64,000 nucleotides of DNA from Metellina segmentata (Eukaryota > Arthropoda > Arachnida > Araneae > Tetragnathidae). A program made the position numbers and the translations under genes. The first letter of the stretch is position 1. Every line of letters begins with the position of its first letter. The stretch covers positions 37,296,437-37,360,436 of the forward strand of contig OX375873.1 of NCBI GenBank assembly GCA_947359465.1. The letters run 5' to 3'. A model generated the notes under the pieces. That model was not told the DNA's origin. It was given only the letters and a program-made list of their open reading frames with translations, and did no database searches. This document shows, in pieces, positions 10,985-21,770 of the stretch.

Positions 10985-11440
10985 AACACGTTCCTATATC
11001 ATTCGTCCAAACGACAAGTCGACAACGACCTGAATTGTAGCAAGATAACTCATGGGTTTTGCATGACGATAATGCGCCTTCTCACAGTTCCATTATTATT
11101 CGTGATTTTTTGACAAAGCATTCAACAAATAAGCCTCCACAAGCTCCGTATTCACTTAATATGGAACCGAGTGAGTTTTCTTTTATTTCCACGGGTGAAA
11201 CTCCCTCTTCGTGGACACCGTTTTGAGTCCATTGATGCAATAAAAGAAAATTCGGTACGAACCCTGAAGGGTTTCACAAAAACGATTTTAAGGCATATTT
11301 TGAGGATTGGAAAAAGCGTTGGCAGAAGAGCATTGAAGTCGGAGGAGATTACTTCGAAGGAGATGCAATAAATGTTGACAAATAAATTGATACCTTTTGT
11401 TTTATGACAGCATTAGGAGTACTTTTTGATCACAGTAGTA
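10985..11440 (+). pseudogene. Mariner transposase relic, C-terminal part
   Basis: Continuation of the relic at 9585. Readable pieces: HDNAPSHSS (second catalytic Asp region), IIIRDFLTKHSTN, then PPQAPYSLNMEPSEF where the family has PYSPDMAPSDF, and FPRVKLPLRGHRFESIDAIK near the end. The third catalytic Asp is replaced (SPDMAPSD appears as SLNMEPSE). Ends near a stop at about 11370. A putative 3' terminal repeat (AGGAGTACTTTTTGATCACAG) follows at 11417. Dead copy. Confidence 0.8.
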
Positions 11441-11699
11441 TTACGTGCGTTTTCTGACACTTGTGCATGGAGTAGTTGGTACAAATAAGGCCTTTACACC
11501 ATAAAACTCAGCCGACTATACTGTTAGGCTCAGTCCGTGTTATGGAACTAAATCAATTCTTATTTGCTAAAGTTTTGCTTTATATTTACCATTGAACCGT
11601 TTTTGGATGAATGGCTTATGTCCTCTTATTTATCACCTCAAGACATTCATTTTGTATGATGACTGGAGACTGTCTTATATTCGGTCGTGCTGTGAAAAA

Positions 11700-14150
11700 T
11701 GTTTTTCTTCAAGCTTAATCATGTTCGGTTGACAGCCGTTGCATGTTTTGTACAGAAATATCTGATTATTAACAATACCAGATGTCAAGAGTATCACAGT
11801 TTAACATAAATGATTGAGTGCTCTCTCTGATTTCCAGGGTGATAAGATATGAGACGCTTTTATACATAGTATATTCATCATTAATCTAAAATTAAGAGAA
11901 ACCGCTTTCTGACTGGATTGTCAGAGTGGACAGTCTCCAGACATCTGCGAAAAAGGAAGGATTGTCGAGGTGATAAATAGCTCATTAAAACCTTTATCCT
12001 TACAGTAATTTATAGAAAAGAGACGGAAAGCATTGTGTTACGAACATATTTGTCAATCAATTTGTCAAGTAGTAATCTATTCAGAGATTTTACATCGATT
12101 GAGTTCAGAATCCTATTTTTATTTTATAAAAACATGTCAAATAGAATAGATGTATTTGTAAAACTATGCAATTATAATAAAAGGGAAAAATTTGTTAAGT
12201 GTCAGAAATGGAAAAATAATCCAGTTTCTGCGTAGTTCTAAAGTTATTTTTGGATGTGAAAATTTTCTAACTTAATTAATTAGCTTCTTTATATATCGTT
12301 CAACTAAATTAAAGGGGCGTACGACTTTCAAACCACCCTTAATGGAATGAGAACTTAGGTCGTTTTCGAAGCTATTTAATTTTTTAAGTATTAGAGAAAA
12401 TTGAATACTTCTCCCCGTTATGCTCCTGAATTTTTATGGCATAAAATACACTATACAAACATGAATTAAATAGGAGGTTTTGCGTCGTTTAGGTATAACT
12501 TCATTGTTAAAAAAAAGTTTGATGTACAGTGGCTGAGCGTAAGATTGCACATAAAAAATATACGTATACAAATACATTTAGTGTATGATATTGAATATAT
12601 CTAACATTATATTAATAGCAGAAAAAAACAAAAATTATTAAAAAAAATATTTTTTAACAATAATGTTTCTTGGATGCAGTAAATATTCTGATACTGCAAC
12701 AACAATTTCTTCGCCGAAGTTCCACAATAATACAATTTTTCCCATATTCTGTTTTTAAAACAAGCACGTAGCTTTAACGAATAAGTGTACCAATTTTTGA
12801 ACAATTTGCTCAAATAGTAATTTTTTTCCGTTTTTTCTTAAAAAACAAAACTGAGAAAAACAGTAGTAAAGATTGAATTTGGGTTACAACTGTTCAGTGC
12901 ACCTTTAGATTTCCCTTCATATCTCTGGTATTTATTATAATTCTGACACGCAGTTGGTGTCAAAATGATTAAAAACGTCTGTTCTTATATATATGTTTCA
13001 AAAAATCGAATTATTGGAAGGTCTAAAGATCGCAAGCCCTCTTAATAGCAACTAATATAGCAGAAAAAGAGAGGTTGGGAATAGAGGTTTAAAAAGAGAT
13101 ATAATTTTTAAAGTTTTGTATAAAATAAGTTGCCTTTAAAGGAGTAATAAACTTATTCTGAATTTCAAAGACCGTTCTAATAATGTATTGAATTTAAATA
13201 AGCTTTATTTATTCAAAATAGGCCCATTACACATTATACCAAAAAAAGAGGTAATTATATTTTAGCTAAGGTATCGGTATAAAATTTTTGAACCGTAACT
13301 TTAGAGATGAATTATTTGTAAAAGATTAGGCCATTGTAGATTTTTAAAACTCAAATAAAATAAATTTATCATTACGTTATCTACAGCGATTCAACTTTAT
13401 TGTATTTCAGCACAAAACTACGCAGCATTAATATTAATATCTGACGAAGGAAAAAAATATTAGAAGCTCTGTTTCGGTATTTTTCCTGATAATGTAAAAG
13501 CACTCAAAACTGAATTTAGTTGCTATAAATTGTTTTTTCGGAGATTCCCATGTATTTTATTTTATACAATTATCCAGTTTCAACAGTATTAAAACCATAC
13601 CATCTACCTTCTTATGGTTTTAGTGATTCTAACTTTTGAATTAACCTTTTTTTTAATTTTTATTACGTGCAGTGATAAAGGAGCGTAAAAATGTTTCAGA
13701 AATTGCATTTTCTCTGAAAATTTTAAACCGAATGAATTTAACGGAATTTAAGAGGAAAATAACGGAATGAAAACATTTCCTCGTAAAAACAGTTTGCCCT
13801 TAAGATTTCTGTAATAAAAACTTTATTCATTGTAAGGTGTACTCGCCTACGAATAAAATAACAGTAGCCAGAAAATTGTATTCATAGCCAACACAAATTA
13901 CTTTTTAGAGTTGCTTTGTAAAACGCGTCAGTCAAAGTTTATACTTAATTTTAGCATAGCTTATTATTTAATAGTTTATCTACAGTTTCACAGATAAATT
14001 AAAACTTAAAGATGACACCAAACTAAAAATATCAAGGTCTCAATACAATCTTATAGAAGGCCTAGAAGGGTACTGGCATATAAATATGTCTGTGCTATTT
14101 ACTTAAATTATATACAGTAAAAATTCAAAATTTTCCTTAGTTCGATTTCG
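11700..14150. other. AT-rich, no recognisable feature
   Basis: Long AT-rich stretch without tandem arrays, terminal repeats, or frames above about 70 codons that resemble proteins. Confidence 0.5.
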
Positions 14151-14154
14151 AGGA

Positions 14155-14262
14155 ACTGTTAATATTTTTGCCCACCACGATAGCAGTCTGCGAGCTGTAA
14201 GTGGAGCAGATTCAATTTCTATAATTTACTCTGGGTGTATTTCTCAGGCCCAAACACTTTGT
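14155..14262 (+). repeat. SINE family B fragment (5' part)
   Basis: CTGCGAGCTGTAAGTGGAGCAGATTCAA-like head, then TCTGGGTGTATTTCTC as in the copy at 14541. Diverged. Confidence 0.45.
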
Positions 14263-14527
14263 GATTCGACCCAAGTTGGTCGGTGTATCATTCACGATAC
14301 AATCTCACAGCGGCTCATCCCATTCCAAAACCGTTCCATATGTTAAGTGCAGGTCTGTCATCTCAGAATCAATGGGAGAATACACGATACCTGATCTAAG
14401 TCAATGTCGTAAATGACGAATGTGAATACGATACAATTTCATGTTCTGTTTACCTACCCTAAAATTCAGTATCGGACGTTTTGAAACACAGTGTAGTGTC
14501 GCAATCACAGTGGCTCAGTCTGTTTTC

Positions 14528-15262
14528 TTACTAACCTAACAGCTTGCGAGTTGTAAGAGACCCAGGCTAGATTCCTCTGTATTAATGTCCTCTCTAACCC
14601 TGTGTATTTCTCTCTTCAATATCTGTGAAACGTTCCTTGTATGTACTGTTTGTGAAAATTGCAACACCATGCAGGAATCATGCAAATTAAACAAGACTTG
14701 CAGGAAATGCAAAACTGGTAAGAGTATGCAAATGATTAGAATAACAAAGCAATTGTGAGCTGTGACACACACTCTGAATTTCCAAGTGAGCCGTGTATAA
14801 AAAGCACTGTAAATGAGTGTTGTAATGTGTGTATCCAAGTTTGACTGCTGTAAATGACTGATTAGAAGTCTATAAGCCTCGCCTAAAACATAGATTGCCA
14901 TACGAGCAACTAACGGAGTTCGAACGGGGTCGTATCCATGAGGGTGGACTTTCGTATCGTGAAATCACCACTAGCATGAGGCGTAATGCCACACCAGTGT
15001 GTGGAAGAGATTCACCATGGAGAACAGGAAAAGTCGAAACCCCGGTAGAGGACCATGCAATATGACGCCAACACGGGACGACAGATCGTTTATTTAAACC
15101 ACTGTAAGTAATGCCTGGAGTAAATTTAATTTACTTCTGATGATTCTTTCGACAGTGTTGCAATTTTTACAAACAGTAGTGGATAATATCTATTACTTGA
15201 TGTTTGGAGCATGCTCGGCGACGCTTGGTGAAATATGGCCCTTGGGTCATTAAAATCCACCT
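14528..15262 (+). repeat. SINE family B copy split by a Tc1 element
   Basis: 5' part 14528-14645 (GCTTGCGAGTTGTAAGAGAC, TAGATTCCTCTG, GTGTATTTCTCTC) and 3' part 15177-15262 (AGCATGCTCGGCGACGCTTGG, GAAATATGGCCCTTGGGTC, ATTAAAATCC). The two halves join as one SINE when the Tc1 at 14646-15176 is removed. Confidence 0.75.
14646..15176 (+). mobile_element. Internally deleted Tc1-like element (531 bp) with transposase N-terminus
   Basis: Terminal inverted repeats CTGTTTGTGAAAATTGCAAC (left) and CTGTTTGTAAAAATTGCAAC (right, complement), flanked by TA duplications. From about 14893 the + strand encodes the start of a Tc1 transposase: YEQLTEFERGRIHEGGLSYR, EITTSMRRNATPV, the first helix-turn-helix of the DNA-binding region. 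The frame then decays and the catalytic domain is missing. The 121-codon minus frame across 14536-14901 is a shadow. Confidence 0.85.
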
Positions 15263-15374
15263 AGACTACTGCCAAATCTGTAGAAATAAAAACTTTCTTT
15301 GTGCACGTATCCACATTTGGGGAGGGCGAAGAAGAAATTCGTTTTTCCAAATCCCTTTTACAATAGGGTAGATA

Positions 15375-16574
15375 CACTGAAGAGCCAAAACATTATGTCC
15401 ACCTACTCAATAACGCGTTGCGCCTCCTTTGGCCCGCAAAACAGCTGCAACTCGCCTGGGCATACATGCTACAAGTTCTTGGTACATGACTGGAGACAGG
15501 TTGTACCAAATGTCTAAGCAGCGGTCACGCAAAGACGAGATAATCGGACATGATGGTGTTTGAGCTCTGAGCTGCCGCTCCATGACACTCCAAATGTGCT
15601 CTATAGGATTAAGATCTGACGAGTTAGGTGGCCAGGACATTAAATGGAATTCATCAGTATGCTCCTCGAATCACTCCAACACATTCCGAGCCTTGTGACA
15701 TGGGGCGTTGTCCTGCTGGAAGATTCCATTTCCAATTGGGAAGAAAGACGCCATGTAAGGTTGCAACTGATCCGCAATGATGTTCAGATAGTTCGCAGCG
15801 TTCATGGTCTGTTCTACAACAATTACAGGTACCAGAGTAGTCAATAAGAACGTCCCTCAAAGCATAATACCGCTATCACCAGCCTGTGTATGACCTACTG
15901 TACAAGAGGGGAGCAACTGTTCGCCTGGCAAACGGCGTATCCTAACACAACCATGGACCTGAAAAATGAGAAATCGGGATTCATCTGACCAGACAACTCT
16001 GTTCCACTCATCCATGGTCCAGTCTAGATGTTCCTGGGCCCACTTTAGTCGTAGTTGACGCTTAGTCAACAGAGGCACACGAGTGGGACGTCTGCTGCAC
16101 AGTCCCATATCCAACAGTGTCTGCCGAACTGTGTGTTCCGAAACACTTGCGCTTGGACCTGCATTGTATTGGGCTGTCAGCTGAGCCACTGTCTCGCGCC
16201 GATTTTGCTTTACCAAGCGGGACAGTCTCCGACGTCCTTTATCTTGAATGACGCGTGGACGACCAAAATCTTGGCGTCTACTGTCATTTATCCACTTTGC
16301 ATGAATACTAACAACGGCAGATCGTCAACAACCTATCAGTCGTGCAGTTTCGGTGATACTCGTTCCGAGTCTTTGGGCTATTATGATCTGCCCTCTAACA
16401 AATTCGCCTAGTTCAGCAGCCTTTCTCATCACTCGCAAAAGTAAGTGCAATAATGATTGCTTACCTTCTCCAGTAGTAGTTAAATACCATGGTCATTTTA
16501 ACGTGCCCTTTACATCATACAGACGAGTTCATTGAAAAATGTGGGGATGGTCATAATATTTTGGCTCGTCAGTG
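15375..16574 (-). mobile_element. Tc1-like element, copy 1 (1200 bp)
   Basis: Terminal inverted repeats CACTGAAGAGCCAAAACATT (left) and CACTGACGAGCCAAAATATT (right, complement), flanked by TA at 15373-74 and 16575-76. Family-typical length. Transposase is on the minus strand. Closely related to 46419-47641. Confidence 0.95.
15407..16429 (-). pseudogene. Tc1 transposase, full length but with three in-frame TGA codons
   Basis: DD34E transposase catalysing cut-and-paste movement of its element. One uninterrupted reading frame of 340 codons runs from MRKAAELGEFVRGQII to KGGATRY and a stop, the normal Tc1 length, with no frameshift. It is broken only by TGA at codons 35 (16327), 191 (15859) and 253 (15673). 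Visible parts: helix-turn-helix region (TSITETARLIGC), GRPR hook (FGRPRVI), a second DNA-binding segment (VSEHTVRQTL), WSDESRF with the first Asp, QQDNAPCH with the second Asp, and SSDLNPIEHIW with the catalytic Glu. The last two TGAs are also present in the copy at 46.4 kb. Not translatable as it stands. Confidence 0.92.
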
Positions 16575-16801
16575 TATGTTGCGTCTTATCTTTAAATAAA
16601 TGCCTGTAGTTAAATTTTTATTTGTATGTAACGACTTTAAACTACTACCAAGCGTTAAATAACGACAAAATGAGGTAAAAAGGGGAAAAAAAGCACTTTG
16701 GAATACGCTTAAATCAATACTATTCTGATTTGTATTACCTTATACACGTATTATTTTAGAGTATGAAAATCATACCCATCGAACCACACGCAAAGATCGA
16801 A

Positions 16802-17163
16802 GCCGACCAACCGGTCTAGTGGTTTAGGTGTTAGCCTCTAGATTCCTGGTTCGAATCCGGATGATGTTTCGAAGTGTATGGTGTAAAGGATGCTGGTGCA
16901 CCTTAAATCTGTCATGGTTCAAAGTAATCACTTTGGTTTGGTGTGGAAGTTTGGAGAGTGTGTAGCTAGCTCTGGTGTTGCCTCGTCATCTGAACATGAT
17001 TCAAAATTACGGGGTGTTGTCCTCGGATCTTTCCTTTAGGGGATTGATCCCAAATCGTCGTCATCGAAAGTATAACTGTTTTCCTATTGCAAATTCAATT
17101 CGTCGTACTAGAGCCCATTGTGTTGCTCTAGTACGACGTAAATTTAAAAAAAATTACCAAATT
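16802..17163 (+). repeat. SINE family A, near full length, with internal insertion
   Basis: Head GCCGACCAACCGGTCTAGTG, B box GGTTCGAATCC, family body and 3' part. Between CGTCGTCAT and AGCCCATTGTG there are about 48 extra bases (17052-17100), containing AGTATAACTGTTTTCCTATT, that are absent from other copies. A near-identical stretch occurs outside the SINE at 17563-17595. Confidence 0.85.
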
Positions 17164-17640
17164 ACCGCAAATATCGAAGCTAATTATCCATCATATTTAT
17201 ATCTAGTACACTGCTGGGAGTTGTAAAATTAAAAAAGTTAGTATATTTTTACAAATTTTGGAAACTTTTATTTAATTTTCTATAATGTTTTAAAATTTCC
17301 GAAGTTTTGAATTTCTATCTGTGTTGTTAAAACAAAATACTGTACCTGTACGAAAAATAGTTTTTATTACATCCACTGGGTTGTTTATAGGTAAACTTTT
17401 AAGGGTTTTAAAACTGTTTGAATAGAGAGTTATGGGCATGTTCCTTTTTTTTTATAGATAGACAATTTCTTAGCGAAGATGCTAAAACGTAACGTCCGAC
17501 AAAAGGCTTAAAATGTTGTATAAAGAAATAAAACAAAAATATCTTGGCTCGTACTTGAAGGTAAAATATAACTGTTTTCCCATTGCAAATTCAAATACAA
17601 GAAAAAATGTTTACTTATTTTTTTTGCCTATCTGAACGGC
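17164..17640. other. No recognisable feature
   Basis: AT-rich spacer; holds the duplicate of the SINE-internal insertion at 17563-17595. Confidence 0.5.
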
Positions 17641-17745
17641 GTTCTCTAATGTCCATTTACTTGATGAAAAAACATTATCTTGCACAGATATCCCCAGATG
17701 TGGCCCTTGAGCCATAAAACCTCCGACCAAATAGCCAAATCTGTT
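17640..17745 (+). repeat. SINE family B tail
   Basis: Ends AGATGTGGCCCTTGAGCC, ATAAAACC, the same tail as at 4300 and 15230. The 5' portion is too diverged to align by eye. Confidence 0.45.
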
Positions 17746-18479
17746 TTGGATCGCGATTTCAGATTACAAAATGACGAAAATAAACACCACAGCACATTTG
17801 CTTCAGGACAAACTGCATTCAAGGTACTTTTTATGTGGAGCAGAATTGTCGTCAACCAGGACACCCTGGAAATATGCGTGAAATTATTCCCTTGCTAAAT
17901 TACGAACAAAATTAGTTGAGGCTGAATGCAACGCATTCCGTGCGTTATTGGACACGGCAGAATGGAATTCCACCATAAAGTTAGCAGCCATCAATCTTTG
18001 TTCTCCAAAGCTCGAGAATGCATCTTTAAAGAATGCTCTCCTCTATGTAAATAAATGTCTTTCGGTTTAAAAGAAATGTTGGCTGCGCAGATTAATTCTA
18101 ATTAATCTTGTATAGTCGTGAGATGAGATCGATACGATGGGTTTTTAATCAGCTGTATTTTTTCCGAGGCTTTGTTTCGCGCATTCGATAAAATAAAACG
18201 TTCGAACATTTTGAGGAAATGCCTTGACATGGTACTGTACAGGGAGCCCACGTGGGGGGTTCCATGGTATCGGGGACCGGTAAATGAACTCGATGTAATT
18301 AATTTATTATCGAATGGCAACAATGGATACAAGTAATGTAAATTCGAGAGATAAGAGATTCATGAGACTATGTTGCCTTTTACTCTGTAAGTATACATTT
18401 AAGGAGTTGCATAATATTGTTAAAACCATTAGGAAAAAGCTAGGTGGTTTATTGAAATTATTCAACAGTCTGATTGCAC
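17746..18479. other. No recognisable feature
   Basis: Short frames only; nothing resembling a known protein or repeat. Confidence 0.45.
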
Positions 18480-19119
18480 AAAGCAATTAGGGATACGACA
18501 TAGACAGCAAAACATCAATGTTTTGAAACATCGATGTTCAAAATTAAAACATCGATGTTGGTAATACATCGTCCCAAAAACATTGATGTTTTTAAAATTC
18601 AGTGTATTTAAACTTTTTCCCCAATTTCTTACAACTGGTTTAGCAACAATTGATGCGACATCGACAGCAAAACATCGATTTTCAAAATTAAAACATCGAT
18701 ATTGATAATTCATCGCCCCCAAACTATCGATGTTTTTAAAATACAGTGTATTTAAACTTTTTCCCCATTTCTTAAAACTGGTTTGGCTACTAGTAGCGCG
18801 ACATCGGCTCCAATACATCGATGTTTTTTATAAAACATCAATGTTTTGAAAACATCGACATCAATGTCGCATCCTACTTTCAGACCGTTCACACTTGGCC
18901 ACTTTGGTCTAAAAGTATGTTGAATTTGCTGATTATGAAAATTATGCTACTTGGTTATTTTTAAAATTTTTATAATGGTACTTTTTTCATTTAAAAATAA
19001 AACAACGACAAGTATAAACATCGATGTTACAAAAACATCGACTCCAATACATCGATGTTTTTTAAAGAACATCAATGTTTAGAAAACATCGACATCGATG
19101 TCGCATCCCTTAAAGCAAT
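18480..19119. mobile_element. hAT-like non-autonomous element (624 bp) with 8 bp duplication
   Basis: Flanked by perfect 8 bp direct repeats AAAGCAAT (18480-18487 and 19112-19119), the hAT target-duplication length. Ends are inverted: TAGGGATACGACAT and, complementing the right end, AAGGGATGCGACAT. The interior consists largely of iterated AACATCGATGTTT-type palindromic motifs. It includes two tandem ~190 bp units (18490-18800) each containing TTTAAACTTTTTCCCCA. The 118-codon minus frame here is a by-product of the repeat. No transposase. Confidence 0.9.
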
Positions 19120-19259
19120 GAGAGAAATATGAAACAGAGAAATAAGCACAGAAAAGAAGACGTGAGGAAAAATACGTTCAGTGTCAAAACAAAATAGCAA
19201 ATCGCCTTTGAAGAAGGAGATGCGATCCAGTTGAAATAAACGTTCATGATCTAATCAAG

Positions 19260-19705
19260 GCCCGGTGCACACATCCTGTTTTTCAACGCCGCTGCGGCAC
19301 CGAAGCCCAAGTATGCACACATAACCGTGAAATGACGCAAATACTCATTTCGCGCCATTTGCGATAAATATTCTATCGAACAAAACGTGTTTATTTCGCT
19401 TACTTGGTGTACATAGAAGTATATTTTGAAACAAAATAGAACATTACTGGATGCAACCATTTATTAATTATTAATTATATTCCATTTATTTATGAGATCT
19501 AGGTACTTCAGACTGGAGACGCATGTGCGGCGAGCTGCGGCGCTGTGGGGAACTGCGGTACAAATTTCACGCAAGTTGGACGTGCGTCGCCGCATCGTCG
19601 CCGGACGCATGTGTGCACTACTCCATTGGATCTAATGTAGGTCAAACCGCACTTGCGTTGCGGCAGCGGCGCCGCACGTTGAAAAACTGGATGTGTGCAC
19701 TGGGC
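19260..19705. mobile_element. Harbinger-like MITE (446 bp)
   Basis: Near-perfect ~29 bp inverted ends: GCCCGGTGCACACATCCTG and GCCCAGTGCACACATCCAG, both continuing TTTTTCAACG. Subterminal GC-rich CGCCGCTGCGGC-type motifs are also partly inverted. CAAG occurs just outside both ends (offset by one base on the right), so the target duplication is not firmly defined. A second, truncated copy lies at 36754-36925. Superfamily assignment is tentative. Confidence 0.75.
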
Positions 19706-19789
19706 ACAAGTAAACGGGACTGAGGCGTGTTTGTAGACACGTACTTAATTTGAAATTAATCCGTTTGGAAGAGTAACGAACTAGCTACC

Positions 19790-19912
19790 GGAAGGTCGAG
19801 TTCAAATAATCCAACCAAAGACCGTCGTGTACAAAGGGGGTTGGTGCACATTAAATCTGTCGTTGTCTCAAATATACTCACGTTGGTGTAGTGTAAAAGC
19901 TTGGACAGTGTT
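19790..19912 (+). repeat. SINE family A fragment
   Basis: CCGGAAGGTCGAGTTCAAAT, TGGTGCACATTAAATCTGTC, ACTCACGTTGG, GTGTAAAAGCTTGGACAGTG in family order; ends in a poly-A-rich stretch. Confidence 0.65.
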
Positions 19913-20318
19913 TTCTTAAAAAAAAAAAAAGAAAAAAAAATAGCTGTTTTCACAACAGCTTCTAATAGGTATAAATTACTTAAGTATAGCTTCAATTAGG
20001 AAAGTGTAGCTCTTTGTGTTATTACAGCAAATAATTTCAAATACTTCAAAAGTATCAATTCAGATTTTTCTAGCATTACATTCTTTCAATACCGGCAAAG
20101 TTTCATTTAAAAATGTTTTTACACAAACTTTCATGTTGTTTTAAATCGAATCCTTTATGGGGTTCTTACAGGAGTTGAATAGGAATTATAATTTATGGTA
20201 AAAATATTTTTGAAATTTACACACACAAACACAAGAAACACAAAGGGAAATAAAACCTAAGACGGCGGAAAAAAGTCGGTTCTAAAGCGATTATTAAAGC
20301 TCTTGGTACACACCATGT

Positions 20319-20400
20319 CTCGATGAGGTATCTTGATTTAGTAAAATTTACTAGATCTTATTGGACGAGATATCTCGTTATTAGAAAGAAAAAACACTAT
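20319..20400 (+). repeat. Palindromic GACGAGATATCTCGTC repeat, copy 1
   Basis: TCTCGATGAGGTATCTTG, then AAATTTACTAGATCTTATTG, then GACGAGATATCTCGTT. Related to 24363-24475, 41390-41560 and 56160-56240. Confidence 0.6.
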
Positions 20401-20456
20401 CACAATCATTAGAAGAAAACTATTTCAAAACTATGCTAAGATCTAAAAATGCTTTG

Positions 20457-20910
20457 AATACATTTGTTGTTTATCATGTCTACACTGGCAGACCAGAGGA
20501 GTGCCAGGCCCGTCGAAGACGGCAGGAGGGTGCGCCTTCCATGTTATTGAGCCCCATTGGGAGGAAGTCCGACTTTTGCTCGACATACATGACACATCCG
20601 TTTTACAGGACGGCCCCTTTCATACATCCATTCACTCACACATATCTTAATTTAGATCCCAATCAGAGGCCGATAACCCCCTGATCAGGTACCCCCAGAG
20701 GTATTGATTTGGTATGGGAACATGGGGGACTTCGTGACCACGACCTATTTAACGTGCCCCAGTCACCATTAGTGAACACGACGGTCTTTAGCCAGGTCGA
20801 AGCGCCGATCTCGCAGTCAACATAATTGCAGGCTCCGCCGAGGACAGAACCCACAACCCTTCTGATGCGAGCCCGACGCTCTACTAACTGAGCTACCGCG
20901 GCTCTTGAAT
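20457..20910 (-). repeat. SINE family C (tRNA-derived), minus strand
   Basis: On the minus strand it begins with a tRNA-like head: GAGCCGCGGTAGCTCAGTTAG, TAGAGCGTCGGGCTCGCATC, AGAAGGGTTGTGGGTTCTGTCC (pieces). These hold an A-box-like TAGCTCAGTTAG and a B-box-like GGGTTCTGTCC. The remainder to about 20457 is unique, moderately GC-rich SINE body. The cloverleaf is not intact, so it is not called as a tRNA gene. Confidence 0.6.
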
Positions 20911-21770
20911 ACATTTGATTACATGTACGTGGATTAAACAGGTTGTGTGCTGTACGTTTTACTTCTTTTTCTTAAAAATAATTCTACAATCACGTGTAGA
21001 CACCTAGGGTATTTGACAAAAGTTGCTTGAAATGTACACATGACGACAAGAAATAAATATTCGTCGTTAGCCATATTGGACACAAAATAACAAATTTCTG
21101 CCAGAATTTAGCGCAAAATTGAACATTTTGTTTTCTTCACATCACTTTTTCCAAATATTTGGAAATTATATATGTTTATCAAAGTAAAAAGAAAAAAAAT
21201 TCAAAATAAATAAAGTATTAAAATTTAAAAGCCGACAAAAATAGCTTCTGGGAAAATAATTGGCTTTTTCGCAGTAGTGGTAAACCATCTGATTAGTCGT
21301 AAAGCTCAATATACATCCAGAATTGCCAAATTAAGTTTGATTTAAGAATAATTATTCAGCTATTTTAGCGTGAATCTTGTGAAAAAATGTACTCAAAAGA
21401 AATTCAAGCAGCTTATTCACTAAGTTTAAAAATGTTTCATAAAATATGAAACATTTTATAAAAAAATTATCGAATTAATTTAATGCGATACTTTTACAAA
21501 CACACACAAAAACATACAGAAAAAGGGGAGTTAAACAGACTGATGCAATGAAGTTCCATCACCAGATGACTGAGTACTCACACAAAGTATGCAAAGCTTT
21601 ACGAAAACACGCAGCCCTTTGGGCGTGGTCTGGACACACACATACAGATAGACATCAAAAGCAGAAATCGTTGATTTTACCATTCGAATGATCCCGAACG
21701 GATGAATTACTCGGATTGGGGCAGAGACATTCAATGCACAAACATACACGCCATTTTTATTTAAATACTT

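Larger units (their letters stand above)
20050..21770 (-). mobile_element. Old Helitron H1 relative, interrupted
   Basis: Diverged but collinear with 7879-9549 and 53614-55161: CTAGCATTACATTCTTTCAATA near 20080, GGCGGAAAAAAGTCGGTTCTAAAG near 20265 (cf. GATGTCGGAAAAAATTGTTCTAAAG), AATTGGCTTTTTCGCAGTAGTGGTAAA near 21258, GTGAATCTTG, and the distal half with ATTCAATGCACAAACA and TTTTTATTTAAATACTTATA at the 5' end near 21765. Split by the repeat at 20319-20400 and SINE C at 20457-20910. Boundaries approximate; longer matches are quoted in pieces. Confidence 0.6.

Noticed and set aside
14536..14901. 121-codon minus frame
   Set aside because: Spans the SINE/Tc1 junction and opposes the Tc1 transposase start.
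18462..18818. 118-codon minus frame
   Set aside because: Duplicated peptide blocks arise from the two tandem ~190 bp units of the hAT-like element.
20840..20910. tRNA gene on the minus strand
   Set aside because: Good A box but imperfect T-arm and acceptor; continues into SINE-like body.
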